Below are positions 8,266 to 17,637 of a stretch of DNA of 64,000 nucleotides, piece after piece. Made by a program: the position numbers and the translations under genes. The stretch comes from Ramlibacter sp. (lineage in GTDB: Bacteria; Pseudomonadota; Gammaproteobacteria; Burkholderiales; Burkholderiaceae_C). The stretch is taken from NCBI RefSeq assembly GCF_028291745.1, contig NZ_JAQGNQ010000066.1, positions 62,001 through 126,000 of the forward strand. Direction: 5' to 3'. Positions within the stretch are counted from its first letter, which is position 1. Every line of letters begins with the position of its first letter. The notes under the pieces were generated by a model that was given only the letters and a program-made list of their open reading frames with translations, had not been told where the DNA came from and did not search any database.

Positions 8266-9629
8266 ACACCGTCGAGATCCTGGGCGCGGTCGCCAGCGGT
8301 GCGGCGAGCGCACGCGAAGTGTGCGATGCCGCCCTGGACCGCATCGCCGAGAGCGAGCCGCGCATCAATGCCTTTACCGAGCGCACGACCGCACGGGCCC
8401 GTTCCGAAGCCGACGCGGTGGATGCGCGCCGCGCCCGCGGCGAGGTGCTGCCGCCGCTGGCCGGCCTGCCTTATGCGGTGAAGAACCTGTTCGACATTGC
8501 CGGCATCACGACGCTGGCCGGCTCGAAGATCAATCGCGAGCTACCCCCTGCGCGGGCAGACGCCGTGCTGGTGCAGCGGCTGCAGGCGGCCGGTGCGGTG
8601 CTGCTGGGCGCGCTGAACATGGACGAATACGCCTACGGCTTCAGCACCGAGAACACGCACTACGGCCCCACGCGCAACCCGCGCGATCCCTCGCGCATGG
8701 CCGGCGGCTCCTCGGGCGGCTCGGGTGCGACGGTGGCGGCGGGCCAGCTGCCCCTGGCCCTCGGCTCCGACACCAACGGCTCGATCCGCGTGCCGGCATC
8801 GCTGTGCGGCGTATGGGGTCTCAAGCCCACGTTCGGACGGCTCTCGCGCCGCGGCAGCTATCCCTTCGTGCACAGCCTCGACCACCTCGGGCCGCTGGCC
8901 GACAGCGTCGAAGGGCTGGCGTTCGCCTACGACGCCATGCAGGGGCCCGATCCGCTGGACCCCGGCTGCCACGCGCTGCGGGTGCAGCCCGCCGCGGCGC
9001 AGCTGGCGCGCGGCGTCGCCGGGCTGCGCATCGGCGTGCTGGGCGGCTACTTCCACGAAATGGCCAGCGCACCCGCGCGCAGCGTCGCACAGCTTGCGGC
9101 ACGAACCCTCGGCGCACGCGCCGAGGTCGAGTGGCCCGATGCCGCGATCGGCCGCGCCGCCGCCTTCCTGATCACCGCCAGCGAAGGCGGCAGCCTGCAC
9201 CTGGACGACCTGCGCAAGCGGCCGGACGACTTCGAGCCGCTCTCGGTGGACCGCTTCCTCTCGGGCCTGCTGCAACCCGCGGACTGGACGCTGCGGGCGC
9301 AGCGCTTTCGCCGCATCTATCGCGACCGCGTCAATGCCCTGTTCCAGGATTGGGACGTGCTCATTGCCCCGGCCACGCCGGTGCCGGCGCCCACCATCGG
9401 CGATGACTGGATCGCCATCAACGGCCAGCGCCATCCGAGCCGCGCGGCACTGGGCCTGCTCACGCAACCGATCTCCTTCGCGGGCTGCCCGGTGGTTGCC
9501 GCCCCGTTGTGGCCGGAAGGCACGGGCGGCTTGCCGATCGGCGTGCAGCTGATCGCTGCGCCGTGGAACGAAGACCTGTGCCTGCGCGCCGCCAAGGTGC
9601 TGCAGGACAGCGGAGTCGCGCACTTGTGA
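8262..9629 (+). CDS. atzE: AtzE-like amidohydrolase (1-carboxybiuret hydrolase family)
   Basis: A 455-residue amidase-signature enzyme, close to the length of AtzE. The catalytic Ser-cisSer-Lys triad is visible as K74 (PYAVKN), S150 in GGSSGGSGA and S174 in GSDTNGSIR. AtzE with AtzG deaminates 1-carboxybiuret in the s-triazine pathway. Homologues occur in many proteobacteria that lack triazine genes, so the real substrate here may be another carboxylated urea or ureide. It overlaps atzG by four bases and runs into atzH. The hydrolase class is certain; the exact substrate is inferred from the atzG/atzH neighbours. Confidence 0.88.
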   Translation: MNTVEILGAVASGAASAREVCDAALDRIAESEPRINAFTERTTARARSEADAVDARRARGEVLPPLAGLPYAVKNLFDIAGITTLAGSKINRELPPARADAVLVQRLQAAGAVLLGALNMDEYAYGFSTENTHYGPTRNPRDPSRMAGGSSGGSGATVAAGQLPLALGSDTNGSIRVPASLCGVWGLKPTFGRLSRRGSYPFVHSLDHLGPLADSVEGLAFAYDAMQGPDPLDPGCHALRVQPAAAQLARGVAGLRIGVLGGYFHEMASAPARSVAQLAARTLGARAEVEWPDAAIGRAAAFLITASEGGSLHLDDLRKRPDDFEPLSVDRFLSGLLQPADWTLRAQRFRRIYRDRVNALFQDWDVLIAPATPVPAPTIGDDWIAINGQRHPSRAALGLLTQPISFAGCPVVAAPLWPEGTGGLPIGVQLIAAPWNEDLCLRAAKVLQDSGVAHL

Positions 9630-10009
9630 AAGACATGGACATCAACCTCCCCGAAGTGCTGGCCGAAGTCGCCGCGCAATTCGCCCGTTACGAGCAGGCG
9701 CTCACGAACAACGAGGTCGGCGTGCTCGACGAGTTGTTCTGGAACAGCCCGCACACGCTGCGTTACGGCGTCGGCGAGAACCTGTACGGCCACGAAGCGA
9801 TCGCGCAGTTCCGCGCCGAGCGGCCGTCGCAGGGGCTTGCCCGCGATGTGCTGAAGACGGTCATCACCACTTACGGCCGCGACTTCGCCACTGCGAACAT
9901 CGAATTCCGCCGCGCCGGCAGCCCCCGCACCGGCCGCCAGAGCCAGACCTGGGCGCGCACGCCCGAGGGCTGGCGGGTGGTGGCCGCGCACGTCAGCCTG
10001 CTCGCATGA
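9626..10009 (+). CDS. atzH: AtzH-like protein (DUF3225, NTF2-like fold)
   Basis: A 127-residue SnoaL/NTF2-like protein. The stretch [26 protein letters not shown] and the closing [10 protein letters not shown] are typical of DUF3225. AtzH of Pseudomonas sp. ADP acts on the unstable dicarboxylated urea product of AtzE, so the trio atzG-atzE-atzH forms a deamination module. GTG at 9626 overlaps the atzE stop (GTGA) with CGGAG ten bases upstream; an ATG at 9635 is the alternative. After this gene there is a gap of 45 bases before the transporter genes. Confidence 0.85.
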   Translation: MKDMDINLPEVLAEVAAQFARYEQALTNNEVGVLDELFWNSPHTLRYGVGENLYGHEAIAQFRAERPSQGLARDVLKTVITTYGRDFATANIEFRRAGSPRTGRQSQTWARTPEGWRVVAAHVSLLA

Positions 10010-10054
10010 AGGCCGCATCCCTTTCCATCGTTCGTCCCCTGTGAGGAGAGTTCC

Positions 10055-11161
10055 ATGAATCAGCAGATCCATCGCCGCGACGCGCTCAAGTCGCTGGCCG
10101 CCCTCTCGGCGCTGGGCGCCAGCCCCTTCGCCTTCGCCCAGAAGGCGCTGACCGTGGGCGTGATCTACGTCGGCCCGCGCGACGACTACGGCTACAACCA
10201 GGCGCAGTTCGAGGCCGTGACGGCGCTCAAGAAGACCTCCGGCATCAAGGTGGTCGAAGAGGAGCAGGTGCCCGAGACCAACGCCGTGCAGAAGACCATG
10301 ACCGGCATGATCCAGCAGGACGGCGCCAGCCTGCTGTTCCCCACCTCGTACGGCTATTTCGACCCGCACGTGCTGGCGGTCGCGCCCAAGTACCCGGACG
10401 TGCGCTTCGCGCATTGCGGCGGCCTGTGGACCGCGGGCAAGCACCCCACCAACGTCGGCAGCTACTTCGGCTACATCGACGAGTGCCAGTTCCTCAATGG
10501 CGTGATCGCCGGCCACATGACCAAGAGCAACAAGCTCGGTTTCGTCGCCGCCAAGCCGATCCCGCAGGTGCTGCGCAACATCAACGCGTTCACGATGGGC
10601 GCCCGCTCGGTCAAGCCGAACATCACCACCCAGGTGATCTTCACCGGCGACTGGTCCATGCCCGTCAAGGAAGCGGAAGCGACCAACAGCATGGCCGACC
10701 AGGGCGCCGACGTGTTCACCATGCACGTCGACGGCCCGAAGGTGATCGTCGAGACCGCGGCCCGGCGCGGCAAGATGGTCTGCGGCTATCACGCGAGCCA
10801 GGCCAAGCTGGCGCCCAATGCCTACCTCACGGGCGCCGAGTGGAACTGGCTGACCGCGTACAACACCTTCGTGGACGCGGCGCGCAACGGCAAGCCGCAT
10901 CCCAACCTGCTGCGCGGCGGCCTCAAGGAAGGCTACGTGAAGATGTCGGCCTACGGGCCGATGGTCCCCCAGGCGGCACGCCGGCAGGCCGATGCGGTCA
11001 AGGCGCAGATGGTCGCCGGCAGCTTCGACATCTTCAAGGGCCCGCTGAAGGACAACAAGGGCAACGTCGCGATTCCGGCGGGCAAGTCCATCAAGCAGAC
11101 CGACCCGGTGCTGGAGCAGATGAACTATCTGGTCGAAGGCGTCATCGGCACCGCCGCCTGA
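10055..11161 (+). CDS. BMP family ABC transporter substrate-binding protein
   Basis: A 368-residue periplasmic binding protein of the Bmp/PnrA family, which binds nucleosides and related small N-rich ligands. The N-terminus MNQQIHRRDALKSLAALSAL looks like a Tat signal (twin Arg, then a hydrophobic stretch ending near FAFAQ). The mature part starts KALTVGVIYVGPRDDYGYN, and the characteristic IPAGKSIKQTDP is near the end. A strong GAGGAGA site precedes ATG 10055. With the two permeases and the ATPase of this operon it completes an importer. Its ligand is the best clue to the substrate of the whole operon and cannot be read from sequence. Confidence 0.93.
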   Translation: MNQQIHRRDALKSLAALSALGASPFAFAQKALTVGVIYVGPRDDYGYNQAQFEAVTALKKTSGIKVVEEEQVPETNAVQKTMTGMIQQDGASLLFPTSYGYFDPHVLAVAPKYPDVRFAHCGGLWTAGKHPTNVGSYFGYIDECQFLNGVIAGHMTKSNKLGFVAAKPIPQVLRNINAFTMGARSVKPNITTQVIFTGDWSMPVKEAEATNSMADQGADVFTMHVDGPKVIVETAARRGKMVCGYHASQAKLAPNAYLTGAEWNWLTAYNTFVDAARNGKPHPNLLRGGLKEGYVKMSAYGPMVPQAARRQADAVKAQMVAGSFDIFKGPLKDNKGNVAIPAGKSIKQTDPVLEQMNYLVEGVIGTAA

Positions 11162-11174
11162 AGGGGACAGACGC

Positions 11175-12254
11175 ATGCGCGCCATCCTGCGCGAAGCCAT
11201 GCTGCCGTGCGCCGCCATCGCGGCGGCGCTGGGGCTGTTCGGCATCTTCGTTGCCTTTGCCGGCGCCAGTCCCGTCGAGGTGTGGCGCACGCTCTTCACG
11301 GGCGCGTTCGGTAGCTGGTTCTCCTGGCAGAACACGCTGCAGCGGGCCGCGCCCCTGATGCTCACCGCGCTCTGCGTGGCCATCCCCATGCGCGCCGGGC
11401 TGGTGATCATCGGCGGCGAAGGCGCGCTGGTGCTGGGCGGACTGGGCTGTGCCGCAGCCGCGCAGATGCTGCCCCTAGTCGGCTTGGCCGGCAGCGTGGT
11501 GGCCTGCCTCGCGGGCGCACTGCTGGGCGCGCTGTGGATCATGCTGGCGGGCTGGCTGCGCCAGTGGCGGGGCGTCAACGAGACGATCAGCAGCCTGCTG
11601 CTGGCGTACGTGGCGAGCGGGCTGTTCCTGCACCTGGTCGAAGGGCCGCTGCGCGATCCGGCCAGCCTGAACAAGCCGTCGACGTACGCGCTGAACGAAA
11701 GCCTGCGCATCTCCGGCATCGCGGGCTCGGACGTGCACTGGGGTTTCGTGCTGGGCGTGGTGGCCTGCATCGCCGCGGCGTTCTGGCTGCACAAGACGCC
11801 TTCGGGCTTCGCGGTGCGCGTGGTCGGCGGCAACCTGCGCGCGGCGCGCCTGGTCGCCCTGCCCGCCTCCGCGCTGATCCTGCTGGCGTGCGGCCTCGGC
11901 GGCGCATCGGCGGGGCTGGCCGGGGCGGTCGAAGTGGCCGCGGTGCACACGACGGCCAACGCGTCGATCATGGTGGGCTACGGCTACACCGGCATCCTCG
12001 TCGCCTTCATCGCCCGGCACAACCCGCTGGCGGTGATCCCGGTGGCCATCCTGTTCGGCGGCTTCGGCGCGGCCGGCAGCCTGCTGCAACGGCGACTCGG
12101 ACTGCCCGATGCCGCGGTGCTGGTGCTGCAGGGCATCGCCTTCGTGCTGATCCTCGCCAGCGAGGTGCTGCGCGACGTGGATTGGACCTCGCTGCTGGCG
12201 CGCCTGCGCCGCACCGCTTCAGCGCCCGTGCAGCCGGCGCCGCAGACATCATGA
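11175..12254 (+). CDS. ABC transporter permease (nucleoside/BMP type), subunit 1
   Basis: A 359-residue inner-membrane permease of the BPD_transp_2 family, with about eight to ten hydrophobic segments. Recognisable parts are TALCVAIPMRAGLVIIGGEGALVLGG near residue 70 and the conserved VGYGYTGILVAFIARHNPLA segment near residue 265, both standard in permeases paired with BMP binding proteins. Its stop overlaps the start of the next permease (ATGA), so the pair is probably made in equal amounts. The C-terminal tail is Pro/Ala-rich and cytoplasmic. Confidence 0.93.
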   Translation: MRAILREAMLPCAAIAAALGLFGIFVAFAGASPVEVWRTLFTGAFGSWFSWQNTLQRAAPLMLTALCVAIPMRAGLVIIGGEGALVLGGLGCAAAAQMLPLVGLAGSVVACLAGALLGALWIMLAGWLRQWRGVNETISSLLLAYVASGLFLHLVEGPLRDPASLNKPSTYALNESLRISGIAGSDVHWGFVLGVVACIAAAFWLHKTPSGFAVRVVGGNLRAARLVALPASALILLACGLGGASAGLAGAVEVAAVHTTANASIMVGYGYTGILVAFIARHNPLAVIPVAILFGGFGAAGSLLQRRLGLPDAAVLVLQGIAFVLILASEVLRDVDWTSLLARLRRTASAPVQPAPQTS

Positions 12255-13168
12255 CGTCCGACCAGATCATCGGCCTCGCGGCCGGCATTCTCGGCGGTGC
12301 GCTGAGGGTGGGCGCGCCCTTTCTCTTCGTGAGCCTGGGCGAGTGCATCACCGAAAAGGGCGGGCGCATCAACCTGGGCCTCGAAGGCGTGCTGGTGCTT
12401 TCGGCCATGGCCGGTTTTGCCGGATCCTGGCTCACGGGTTCCCCCTGGCTGGGCGTGCTGTGCGCCATGGCGGCCGGCGCGGCGCTCTGCGCGTTGCACG
12501 GCGTGCTGTGTTCGCTGCCGCGCGTGAACGACGTCGCCACCGGCATCGCGCTGATGCTCCTCGGCATGGGCCTCGCGTTCTTCCTGGGCAAGCCCCTGAT
12601 CCAGCCGCAGGCCGCGCAGTTGCCGCCGCTGGCCCTGGGCAACTGGAGCGCATCGTCCGCGATCCGCTCGGCGCTGCAGATCAACCCGCTGGTGCCGCTG
12701 GGCGTGCTGCTGGCGGGCGCCTTGTGGTGGGCCTTTGCCAACACGCGGCCCGGGCTGTTGCTGCGGATGGCGGGCGACTCCGCCAATGCCGCGCGCACGC
12801 TGGGCTATTCCGTCAACGGCATCCGCATCGCGGCGACGGTCGCCGGCGGCGCCGTTGCCGGCCTGGGCGGCGCCTGCCTCACGCTGTTCTATCCGGGCAG
12901 CTGGAACGAAGGCATCTCCGGCGGCCAGGGCCTGATCGCCGTGGCGCTGGTGATCTTCGCGCGCTGGAATCCGCTGCGCTGCGTGGGCGCGGCGCTGCTG
13001 TTCGGCGGCGCCGGGGCGATCGGCCCCGCGCTGCAGTCGATCGGCATCGGCTGGGGCTACCACCTGTTCAACATCGTCCCCTATGTGCTGACCCTGGTCA
13101 TCCTGGTCTTCTCGTGCAAACCAGGACAGCTGGCCGCCGGCGCGCCCGGGGAATTCTCTGCGAGGTAA
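12251..13168 (+). CDS. ABC transporter permease (nucleoside/BMP type), subunit 2
   Basis: The second BPD_transp_2 permease, 305 residues. It begins at an ATG that overlaps the previous stop. It shows the family hallmarks ECITEKGGRINLGLEGVLV near residue 30 and GSWNEGISGGQGLIAVALV near residue 215. Subunit 1 and subunit 2 would form the heterodimeric channel of the importer. A frame continues upstream of 12251 but is only the shadow of subunit 1. The gene ends five bases before the nitrilase start. Confidence 0.93.
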   Translation: MTSDQIIGLAAGILGGALRVGAPFLFVSLGECITEKGGRINLGLEGVLVLSAMAGFAGSWLTGSPWLGVLCAMAAGAALCALHGVLCSLPRVNDVATGIALMLLGMGLAFFLGKPLIQPQAAQLPPLALGNWSASSAIRSALQINPLVPLGVLLAGALWWAFANTRPGLLLRMAGDSANAARTLGYSVNGIRIAATVAGGAVAGLGGACLTLFYPGSWNEGISGGQGLIAVALVIFARWNPLRCVGAALLFGGAGAIGPALQSIGIGWGYHLFNIVPYVLTLVILVFSCKPGQLAAGAPGEFSAR

Positions 13169-13172
13169 TGCA

Positions 13173-14252
13173 ATGTCCGGTCTGGGTGGCTTGAACAAGT
13201 CGAAGCACGGCGTGGCGGTGGGCCTGGTGCAGCTGCAACTGCCCGTGGTCGCAACGAAGGCGGATCTCGCGCGGCAGACGCAGCGCATCTGCGAACTGGT
13301 GGGCAAGGCCAGGCGCAACCAGGGGACCATGGACCTGGTGGTGTTCCCCGAGTACTCGCTGCACGGGCTCTCGATGGACACCAATCCGGAAATCATGTGC
13401 ACGCTCGAGGGTCCCGAGGTTGCGGCCTTCCAGGCGGCGTGCGAGCAGCATCGCATCTGGGGCTGCTTCTCAATCATGGAGGCCAACCCCGGCGGCAATC
13501 CGTACAACAGCGGCCTGATCATCGACGCCACCGGCGCGATCCGCCTGTACTACCGCAAGCTGCATCCGTGGGTGCCGGTGGAACCGTGGGAACCCGGCAA
13601 CCTGGGCGTGCCGGTCTGCGACGGCCCGAACGGCAGCAAGCTGGCGCTGATCATCTGCCATGACGGCATGTTCCCCGAGATGGCGCGCGAGGCCTCGTAC
13701 AAGGGCGCGGAGATCATCCTGCGCACCGCGGGCTACACGGCACCGATCCGCCACGCGTGGAAGATCAGCAACCAGGCCAATGCCTTCAGCAACCTCGTGT
13801 ACACGGCCAGCGTCTGCCTGAGCGGCAGCGACGGCAGCTTCGACAGCATGGGCGAAGGCATGTTCTGCAACTTCGACGGCACCGTGCTGGTGGAAGGCGG
13901 CGGCCGGCCCGACGAGATCGTCACCTGCGAACTGCGGCCCGACCTGCTGCGCGAGGCGCGCACCGGCTGGGGCGTCGAGAACAACATCTACCAGCTCTAT
14001 CACCGAGGCTACGTCGCGGTGAAGGGCGGCGCGCAGGACTGTCCCTATACGTACATGCAGGACATGGCCGCGGGGACGTACCAGCTGCCGTGGGACGTGC
14101 AGGTGAGGGATGGGACGTCGTGCGGGTTTGCGGCGCCTGCGCGCGAGTACATCGGCGCCGAAGCGAATCCGGTGATGGCGGAAGCGCCGAGCGCCCCCAC
14201 CCCAGCCCTCCCCCGCAGGGGGAGGGAGCAAAACCTGAAGAAGGTGGCCTGA
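13173..14252 (+). CDS. Formamidase-like nitrilase superfamily amidohydrolase
   Basis: A 359-residue carbon-nitrogen hydrolase, closest in layout to formamidase AmiF and aliphatic amidases. The Glu-Lys-Cys triad is E60 (FPEYSLHG), K129 (YYRKLHPW) and C162 ([10 protein letters not shown]). These enzymes release ammonia from small amides such as formamide, which would suit the last steps of degrading a ureide. GAGGTAA precedes ATG 13173. The C-terminal part ([20 protein letters not shown]) is encoded by a palindromic repeat and is not part of the family fold. The neighbours place it in the operon's nitrogen-release pathway; its true amide substrate is unknown. Confidence 0.88.
   Translation: MSGLGGLNKSKHGVAVGLVQLQLPVVATKADLARQTQRICELVGKARRNQGTMDLVVFPEYSLHGLSMDTNPEIMCTLEGPEVAAFQAACEQHRIWGCFSIMEANPGGNPYNSGLIIDATGAIRLYYRKLHPWVPVEPWEPGNLGVPVCDGPNGSKLALIICHDGMFPEMAREASYKGAEIILRTAGYTAPIRHAWKISNQANAFSNLVYTASVCLSGSDGSFDSMGEGMFCNFDGTVLVEGGGRPDEIVTCELRPDLLREARTGWGVENNIYQLYHRGYVAVKGGAQDCPYTYMQDMAAGTYQLPWDVQVRDGTSCGFAAPAREYIGAEANPVMAEAPSAPTPALPRRGREQNLKKVA
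14192..14230. repeat. Palindromic repeat of the CCCTC-CCCGC family inside the nitrilase 3' end
   Basis: CACCCCAGCCCTCCCC followed by an inverted GGGGAGGG (core 14207-14226) is the reverse-orientation relative of the repeats within mfd (27979-28094), which end in TTGGGGTGAGGGC. It has replaced or extended the end of the reading frame while keeping it open. Confidence 0.8.
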
Positions 14253-14254
14253 CC

Positions 14255-14941
14255 ATGCAAAGCTTCGTTCTCGCCAATCCTTACCGCTGGCCTTTCGACG
14301 GCGACATGACGCCGGCCAATACGGCCCTCATCGTGATCGACATGCAGATCGACTTCTGCGGTCCTGGCGGCTACGTCGACAAGATGGGCTACGACATCTC
14401 GCTCACGCGCGCACCGATAGCGCCGCTGCGCCGGGTGATGGCGGCGTTGCGCGCGCAGGGCCTGGCCGTGATGCACACGCGCGAGGGCCATCGGCCCGAC
14501 CTGTCCGACCTGCCGGCCAACAAGCGCTGGCGCTCGCGCCAGATCGGCAGCGACGGCGTGGGCATCGGCGACGCCGGCCCCTGCGGCCGCATCCTGGTGC
14601 GCGGCGAACCAGGCTGGGAGATCATCCCCGAGCTCGCACCGCTGCCGGGCGAAGTGGTTATCGACAAGCCGGGCAAGGGATCGTTCTGCGCCACCGATCT
14701 CGAGCTCGTGCTGCGCACGCGCGGCATCCGCAACCTGGTGCTCGCGGGCATCACCACCGACGTCTGCGTGCACACCACGATGCGCGAGGCCAACGACCGC
14801 GGCTTCGAATGCCTGGTGCTGTCCGACTGCACGGCGGCCACCGACCGCGGCAACCACGAGGCGGCCCTGAAGATGATCACCATGCAGGGTGGCGTGTTCG
14901 GCGCCCACGCCACCTCCGGTGCGCTGCTGGAGGCGCTATGA
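14255..14941 (+). CDS. Isochorismatase-like cysteine hydrolase 1 (biuret hydrolase / RutB type)
   Basis: A 228-residue cysteine hydrolase with triad D29 (VIDMQIDFC), K138 (IDKPGKGSF) and C171 (TTDVCVHTT). The spacing and the TTDVCV and REANDRG signatures are those of biuret hydrolase BiuH and ureidoacrylate hydrolase RutB, so it probably removes ammonia or carbamate from a biuret- or ureide-like intermediate. It lies two bases after the nitrilase, and its stop overlaps the ATPase start (ATGA). It is clearly paralogous to the last gene of the operon, with long identical stretches such as [10 protein letters not shown]. Confidence 0.9.
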   Translation: MQSFVLANPYRWPFDGDMTPANTALIVIDMQIDFCGPGGYVDKMGYDISLTRAPIAPLRRVMAALRAQGLAVMHTREGHRPDLSDLPANKRWRSRQIGSDGVGIGDAGPCGRILVRGEPGWEIIPELAPLPGEVVIDKPGKGSFCATDLELVLRTRGIRNLVLAGITTDVCVHTTMREANDRGFECLVLSDCTAATDRGNHEAALKMITMQGGVFGAHATSGALLEAL

Positions 14942-16566
14942 ACATCACCTCCGTCGCGCCGCCCACCGGCGCCATGGCGCTGGAAACCTGGCAACTGACG
15001 AAGCGCTTCGGCCGCCTCACCGCCCTGGACGCCGTCACCCTCAAGGTGGCGCCGGGGTCGGTGCACGCGCTGCTCGGGGAGAACGGGGCCGGCAAGAGCA
15101 CGCTGGTGAAGTGCATCGCCGGCTTCCATCGCGCCGAGCAGGGCAGCATCGTGGTCGACGGGCGCGAGCAGGACATCGCATCGCCGGTCAAGGCGCGCGC
15201 GCTGGGCATCGGCATGGTCTACCAGCACTTCACGCTGGCCCCCGGCATGACCGTGGCCGAGAACCTGCTGCTGGCCGGTGGCCAGGTGCCGGGCGTGATC
15301 GCCTGGAAGCGCAAGCGCGCGCAACTGCAGGCGTTCCTGGCCGCGACGCCGTTCCGCCTCGATCTCGACGCCCGACCGCTGGAACTCTCGGCCGGCGAAA
15401 AGCAGAAGCTCGAATTGCTCAAGCAGCTGTATCTGCGGCCGCGCCTGTTGATCCTGGACGAACCCACCTCGGTGCTCACGCCGCAGGAGGCCGACGAGGT
15501 GCTGGGCCACGTGCGGGAGTTCGCGCGCGCCGGCCTGTGCACCGTGCTGCTGATCACGCACAAGTTCCGCGAGGTCATGGCGTACGCCGACGAGGTCACG
15601 GTGCTGCGCCGCGGCCAGGCCGTGCATCACTGCGCCGTGGCCACGACCGATGCCGCGCAGCTCGCGCAGGCCATGGTGGGGGACAGCGCGGCGACCGGCA
15701 GCGGGCGCGCGCCGACTCGCCCGGCGGCACCGCGCAGCGGCGACACAGTGCCGGCCTTGCAGGTCGATGGCCTGAGCGTGATGGGCGACCGCGGCGCGCT
15801 TGCCGTCCGCGGCTTGTCGCTGCAGGTCCGCCGGGGGGAGATCCTCGGCGTGGCCGGCGTCTCGGGCAACGGCCAGCGCGAGCTGGTCGAGGCGCTGGTC
15901 GGCCAGCGCGAGCGCGCGGGCGGCACGGTGCGCGTGCTGGGCGAACCCTATGCGGCGCGCCGCGCCGACAACCACCGCCTGAAGGTGCGCAGCCTGCCGG
16001 AGGAACCGCTGCGCAATGCCTGCGTGGCCGACCTGAGCGTCGCCGAGAACATGGCCTTGCGCGACTTCGACCGGCCGCCGCTCGCGACGCGCGGCCTGCT
16101 GCGCATGGCACATTGGCGCAGCCGCGCGCGCGAGTGGATCGCCGCCTACGGGATCAAGACCCAGGGCGAGGACGCGCCGATTCGCAGCCTCTCGGGCGGC
16201 AACGTGCAGCGCGCCGTGCTGGCACGCGAGCTGGCCGGCGACATCAACGTGCTGATCGCCGCCAATCCGGTGTTCGGCCTGGACTTCGCCGCGGTGGCGG
16301 AGATCCATCGCCGCCTGCGCGAGGTGCGCGATCGGGCGGGCGCGGTGCTGTTGATCAGCGAGGACCTCGACGAACTGATCGAGCTGGCAGACCGCATCGT
16401 CGTCATGAGCGAAGGCCGCGTGGTCCACGAGTGCGCGGCGGCGCAGGCCGACCGGCGCGTGCTCGGCGCCCACATGGGCGGCGGGCACCACGGCACGGCC
16501 GCCCCGGTGGCGACGCCAACACCCCCCGCGCCCGCCGATGCGCCGCTGGAAGAGGCGGCGGCGTGA
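14938..16566 (+). CDS. ABC transporter ATPase with two nucleotide-binding domains
   Basis: A 542-residue ATPase of the type that pairs with BMP/sugar permeases. The first domain has Walker [10 protein letters not shown] (47-55), signature [12 protein letters not shown] and Walker [10 protein letters not shown]. The second has a degenerate Walker A ([10 protein letters not shown]), signature [16 protein letters not shown] and a degenerate Walker B ([12 protein letters not shown]), which is normal for this class. It would power import by the 11175-13168 permeases. Placement between the two cysteine hydrolases, overlapping both by four bases, shows that transport and hydrolysis genes were selected as one unit. 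Confidence 0.95.
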   Translation: MNITSVAPPTGAMALETWQLTKRFGRLTALDAVTLKVAPGSVHALLGENGAGKSTLVKCIAGFHRAEQGSIVVDGREQDIASPVKARALGIGMVYQHFTLAPGMTVAENLLLAGGQVPGVIAWKRKRAQLQAFLAATPFRLDLDARPLELSAGEKQKLELLKQLYLRPRLLILDEPTSVLTPQEADEVLGHVREFARAGLCTVLLITHKFREVMAYADEVTVLRRGQAVHHCAVATTDAAQLAQAMVGDSAATGSGRAPTRPAAPRSGDTVPALQVDGLSVMGDRGALAVRGLSLQVRRGEILGVAGVSGNGQRELVEALVGQRERAGGTVRVLGEPYAARRADNHRLKVRSLPEEPLRNACVADLSVAENMALRDFDRPPLATRGLLRMAHWRSRAREWIAAYGIKTQGEDAPIRSLSGGNVQRAVLARELAGDINVLIAANPVFGLDFAAVAEIHRRLREVRDRAGAVLLISEDLDELIELADRIVVMSEGRVVHECAAAQADRRVLGAHMGGGHHGTAAPVATPTPPAPADAPLEEAAA

Positions 16567-17267
16567 GCACGGTTGCGGCGCTGCCCTTCCCCTACGTCTT
16601 CGAGCCGGCGCGCAGCGCGCTGGTCATCATCGACATGCAGCGGGATTTCATCGAGCCGGGCGGCTTTGGCGAGACGCTGGGCAATGACGTCGGCCTGCTG
16701 GCGGCGATCGTGCCGGCCTGCCAGCGCGTGCTGCACGCGTGGCGGGCGGCCGGCGCGCTGGTGGTGCACACCCGCGAGTCGCATGCGCCCGACCTCTCGG
16801 ACTGTCCGCCGGCCAAGCGGCTGCGCGGCGATCCGTCCCTGCGCATCGGCGACGCCGGGCCGATGGGACGCATCCTCGTGCGGGGCGAACCGGGCAACGC
16901 CATCATCGACGCCCTCGCGCCGGCGCCCGGCGAGATCGTCATCGACAAGCCCGGCAAGGGTGCCTTCCATGCGACCCGGCTGGATGCGGCACTGCGCGAA
17001 CGCGGCATCACCCACCTGGTCTTCATGGGCGTCACCACCGAAGTCTGCGTGCAGACCTCGATGCGCGAGGCGAACGATCGCGGCTACGACTGCCTGCTGC
17101 TGGAGGACTGCACCGAAAGCTACTTCCCGCGCTTCAAGGCCGCGACCCTGGAGATGATGCACGCGCAGGGCGGCATCGTCGGCTGGACGGCGCCCAGCGT
17201 TGGCGTGCTCACGGCACTGACGGCAGTGCAAGTCTCCGGCACGGAATGGATGTCGTCCCGGGCTTGA
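16563..17267 (+). CDS. Isochorismatase-like cysteine hydrolase 2 (biuret hydrolase / RutB type)
   Basis: A 234-residue paralogue of the 14255-14941 enzyme with triad D24 (IIDMQRDFI), K129 (IDKPGKGAF) and C162 (TTEVCVQTS). GTG at 16563 overlaps the ATPase stop (GTGA). Having two related enzymes suggests two successive amide or ureide bonds, or two substrates, rather than mere duplication, because residues around the pocket differ (for instance [10 protein letters not shown] versus [10 protein letters not shown]). The last residues (SSRA) and the TGA stop come from a repeat at 17251. This is the last gene of the operon. Confidence 0.89.
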   Translation: MSTVAALPFPYVFEPARSALVIIDMQRDFIEPGGFGETLGNDVGLLAAIVPACQRVLHAWRAAGALVVHTRESHAPDLSDCPPAKRLRGDPSLRIGDAGPMGRILVRGEPGNAIIDALAPAPGEIVIDKPGKGAFHATRLDAALRERGITHLVFMGVTTEVCVQTSMREANDRGYDCLLLEDCTESYFPRFKAATLEMMHAQGGIVGWTAPSVGVLTALTAVQVSGTEWMSSRA

Positions 17268-17330
17268 CCCGGGATCCACGACGACGTGTGCGGAAGCGCC
17301 GCATCGATTGCGGGTCAAGCCCGCAATGAC
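17251..17330. repeat. Dispersed repeat with two palindromes (CCCGGG-CTTGA type), copy 1
   Basis: The element is bounded by TGTCGTCCCGGG and CCCGCAATGAC. It contains CCCGGGCTTGACCCGGG and the inverted pair ATTGCGGG / CCCGCAAT, separated by about 30 bases. Sister copies lie at 55853-55973 and 63259-63340. This copy supplies the stop codon of cysteine hydrolase 2 and may also act as the operon's terminator. The remaining 17331-17397 DNA shows nothing recognisable. Confidence 0.9.
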
Positions 17331-17395
17331 CTCCCTGCGTCGCCATCTGGAGCTATGACGGGCCGGCGCAGCGGGCACGACGGGAAGACCTGAAA

Positions 17396-17427
17396 AGCAA
17401 AAACCCGCCCCCTTTCGGGAGCGGGTT
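17396..17427 (-). terminator. Rho-independent terminator after tRNA-Val(GAC)
   Basis: On the minus strand AACCCGCTCCC, a GAAA loop and GGGGGCGGGTTTTT form a strong hairpin with a T run, about 20 bases past the 3' end of tRNA-Val. Confidence 0.92.
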
Positions 17428-17445
17428 CGTACCTGCGGGAATCAT

Positions 17446-17520
17446 TGGTGGGCCGTGGAGAGATCGAATCTCCGACATCCTCCACGTCAAAGAGGCGCTC
17501 TACCGCTGAGCTAACGGCCC
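17446..17520 (-). tRNA. tRNA-Val(GAC)
   Basis: A 75-base cloverleaf with acceptor GGGCCGT / ACGGCCC and encoded CCA. The D arm contains AGCTCAGCGGTAGAGC and the anticodon arm is CCTCT-TTGACGT-GGAGG, giving anticodon GAC. The T arm contains ATTCGATCT, a slight departure from GTTCGA. It is a stand-alone gene with its own terminator. Confidence 0.95.
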
Positions 17521-17637
17521 GTGTTATCTGTCCGACGCAAGCCAGCGATGCAGCCTGCGTCAGCCCGCAAGTATAGCAGCACTCGAACCGCCTCTCGCAG
17601 GCCGGACGCCCGGTTCTCGACGCCGATCGCCGCCGAC

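Noticed and set aside
7672..8313. A minus-strand frame of about 210 codons over the operon leader
   Set aside because: It reads through the tandem repeat and terminator and overlaps atzG; composition and lack of motifs indicate a shadow.
9317..11971. A long minus-strand frame of nearly 900 codons across the atzH-transporter region
   Set aside because: It runs antisense to four well-supported genes and consists of shadow-type residues without any motif.
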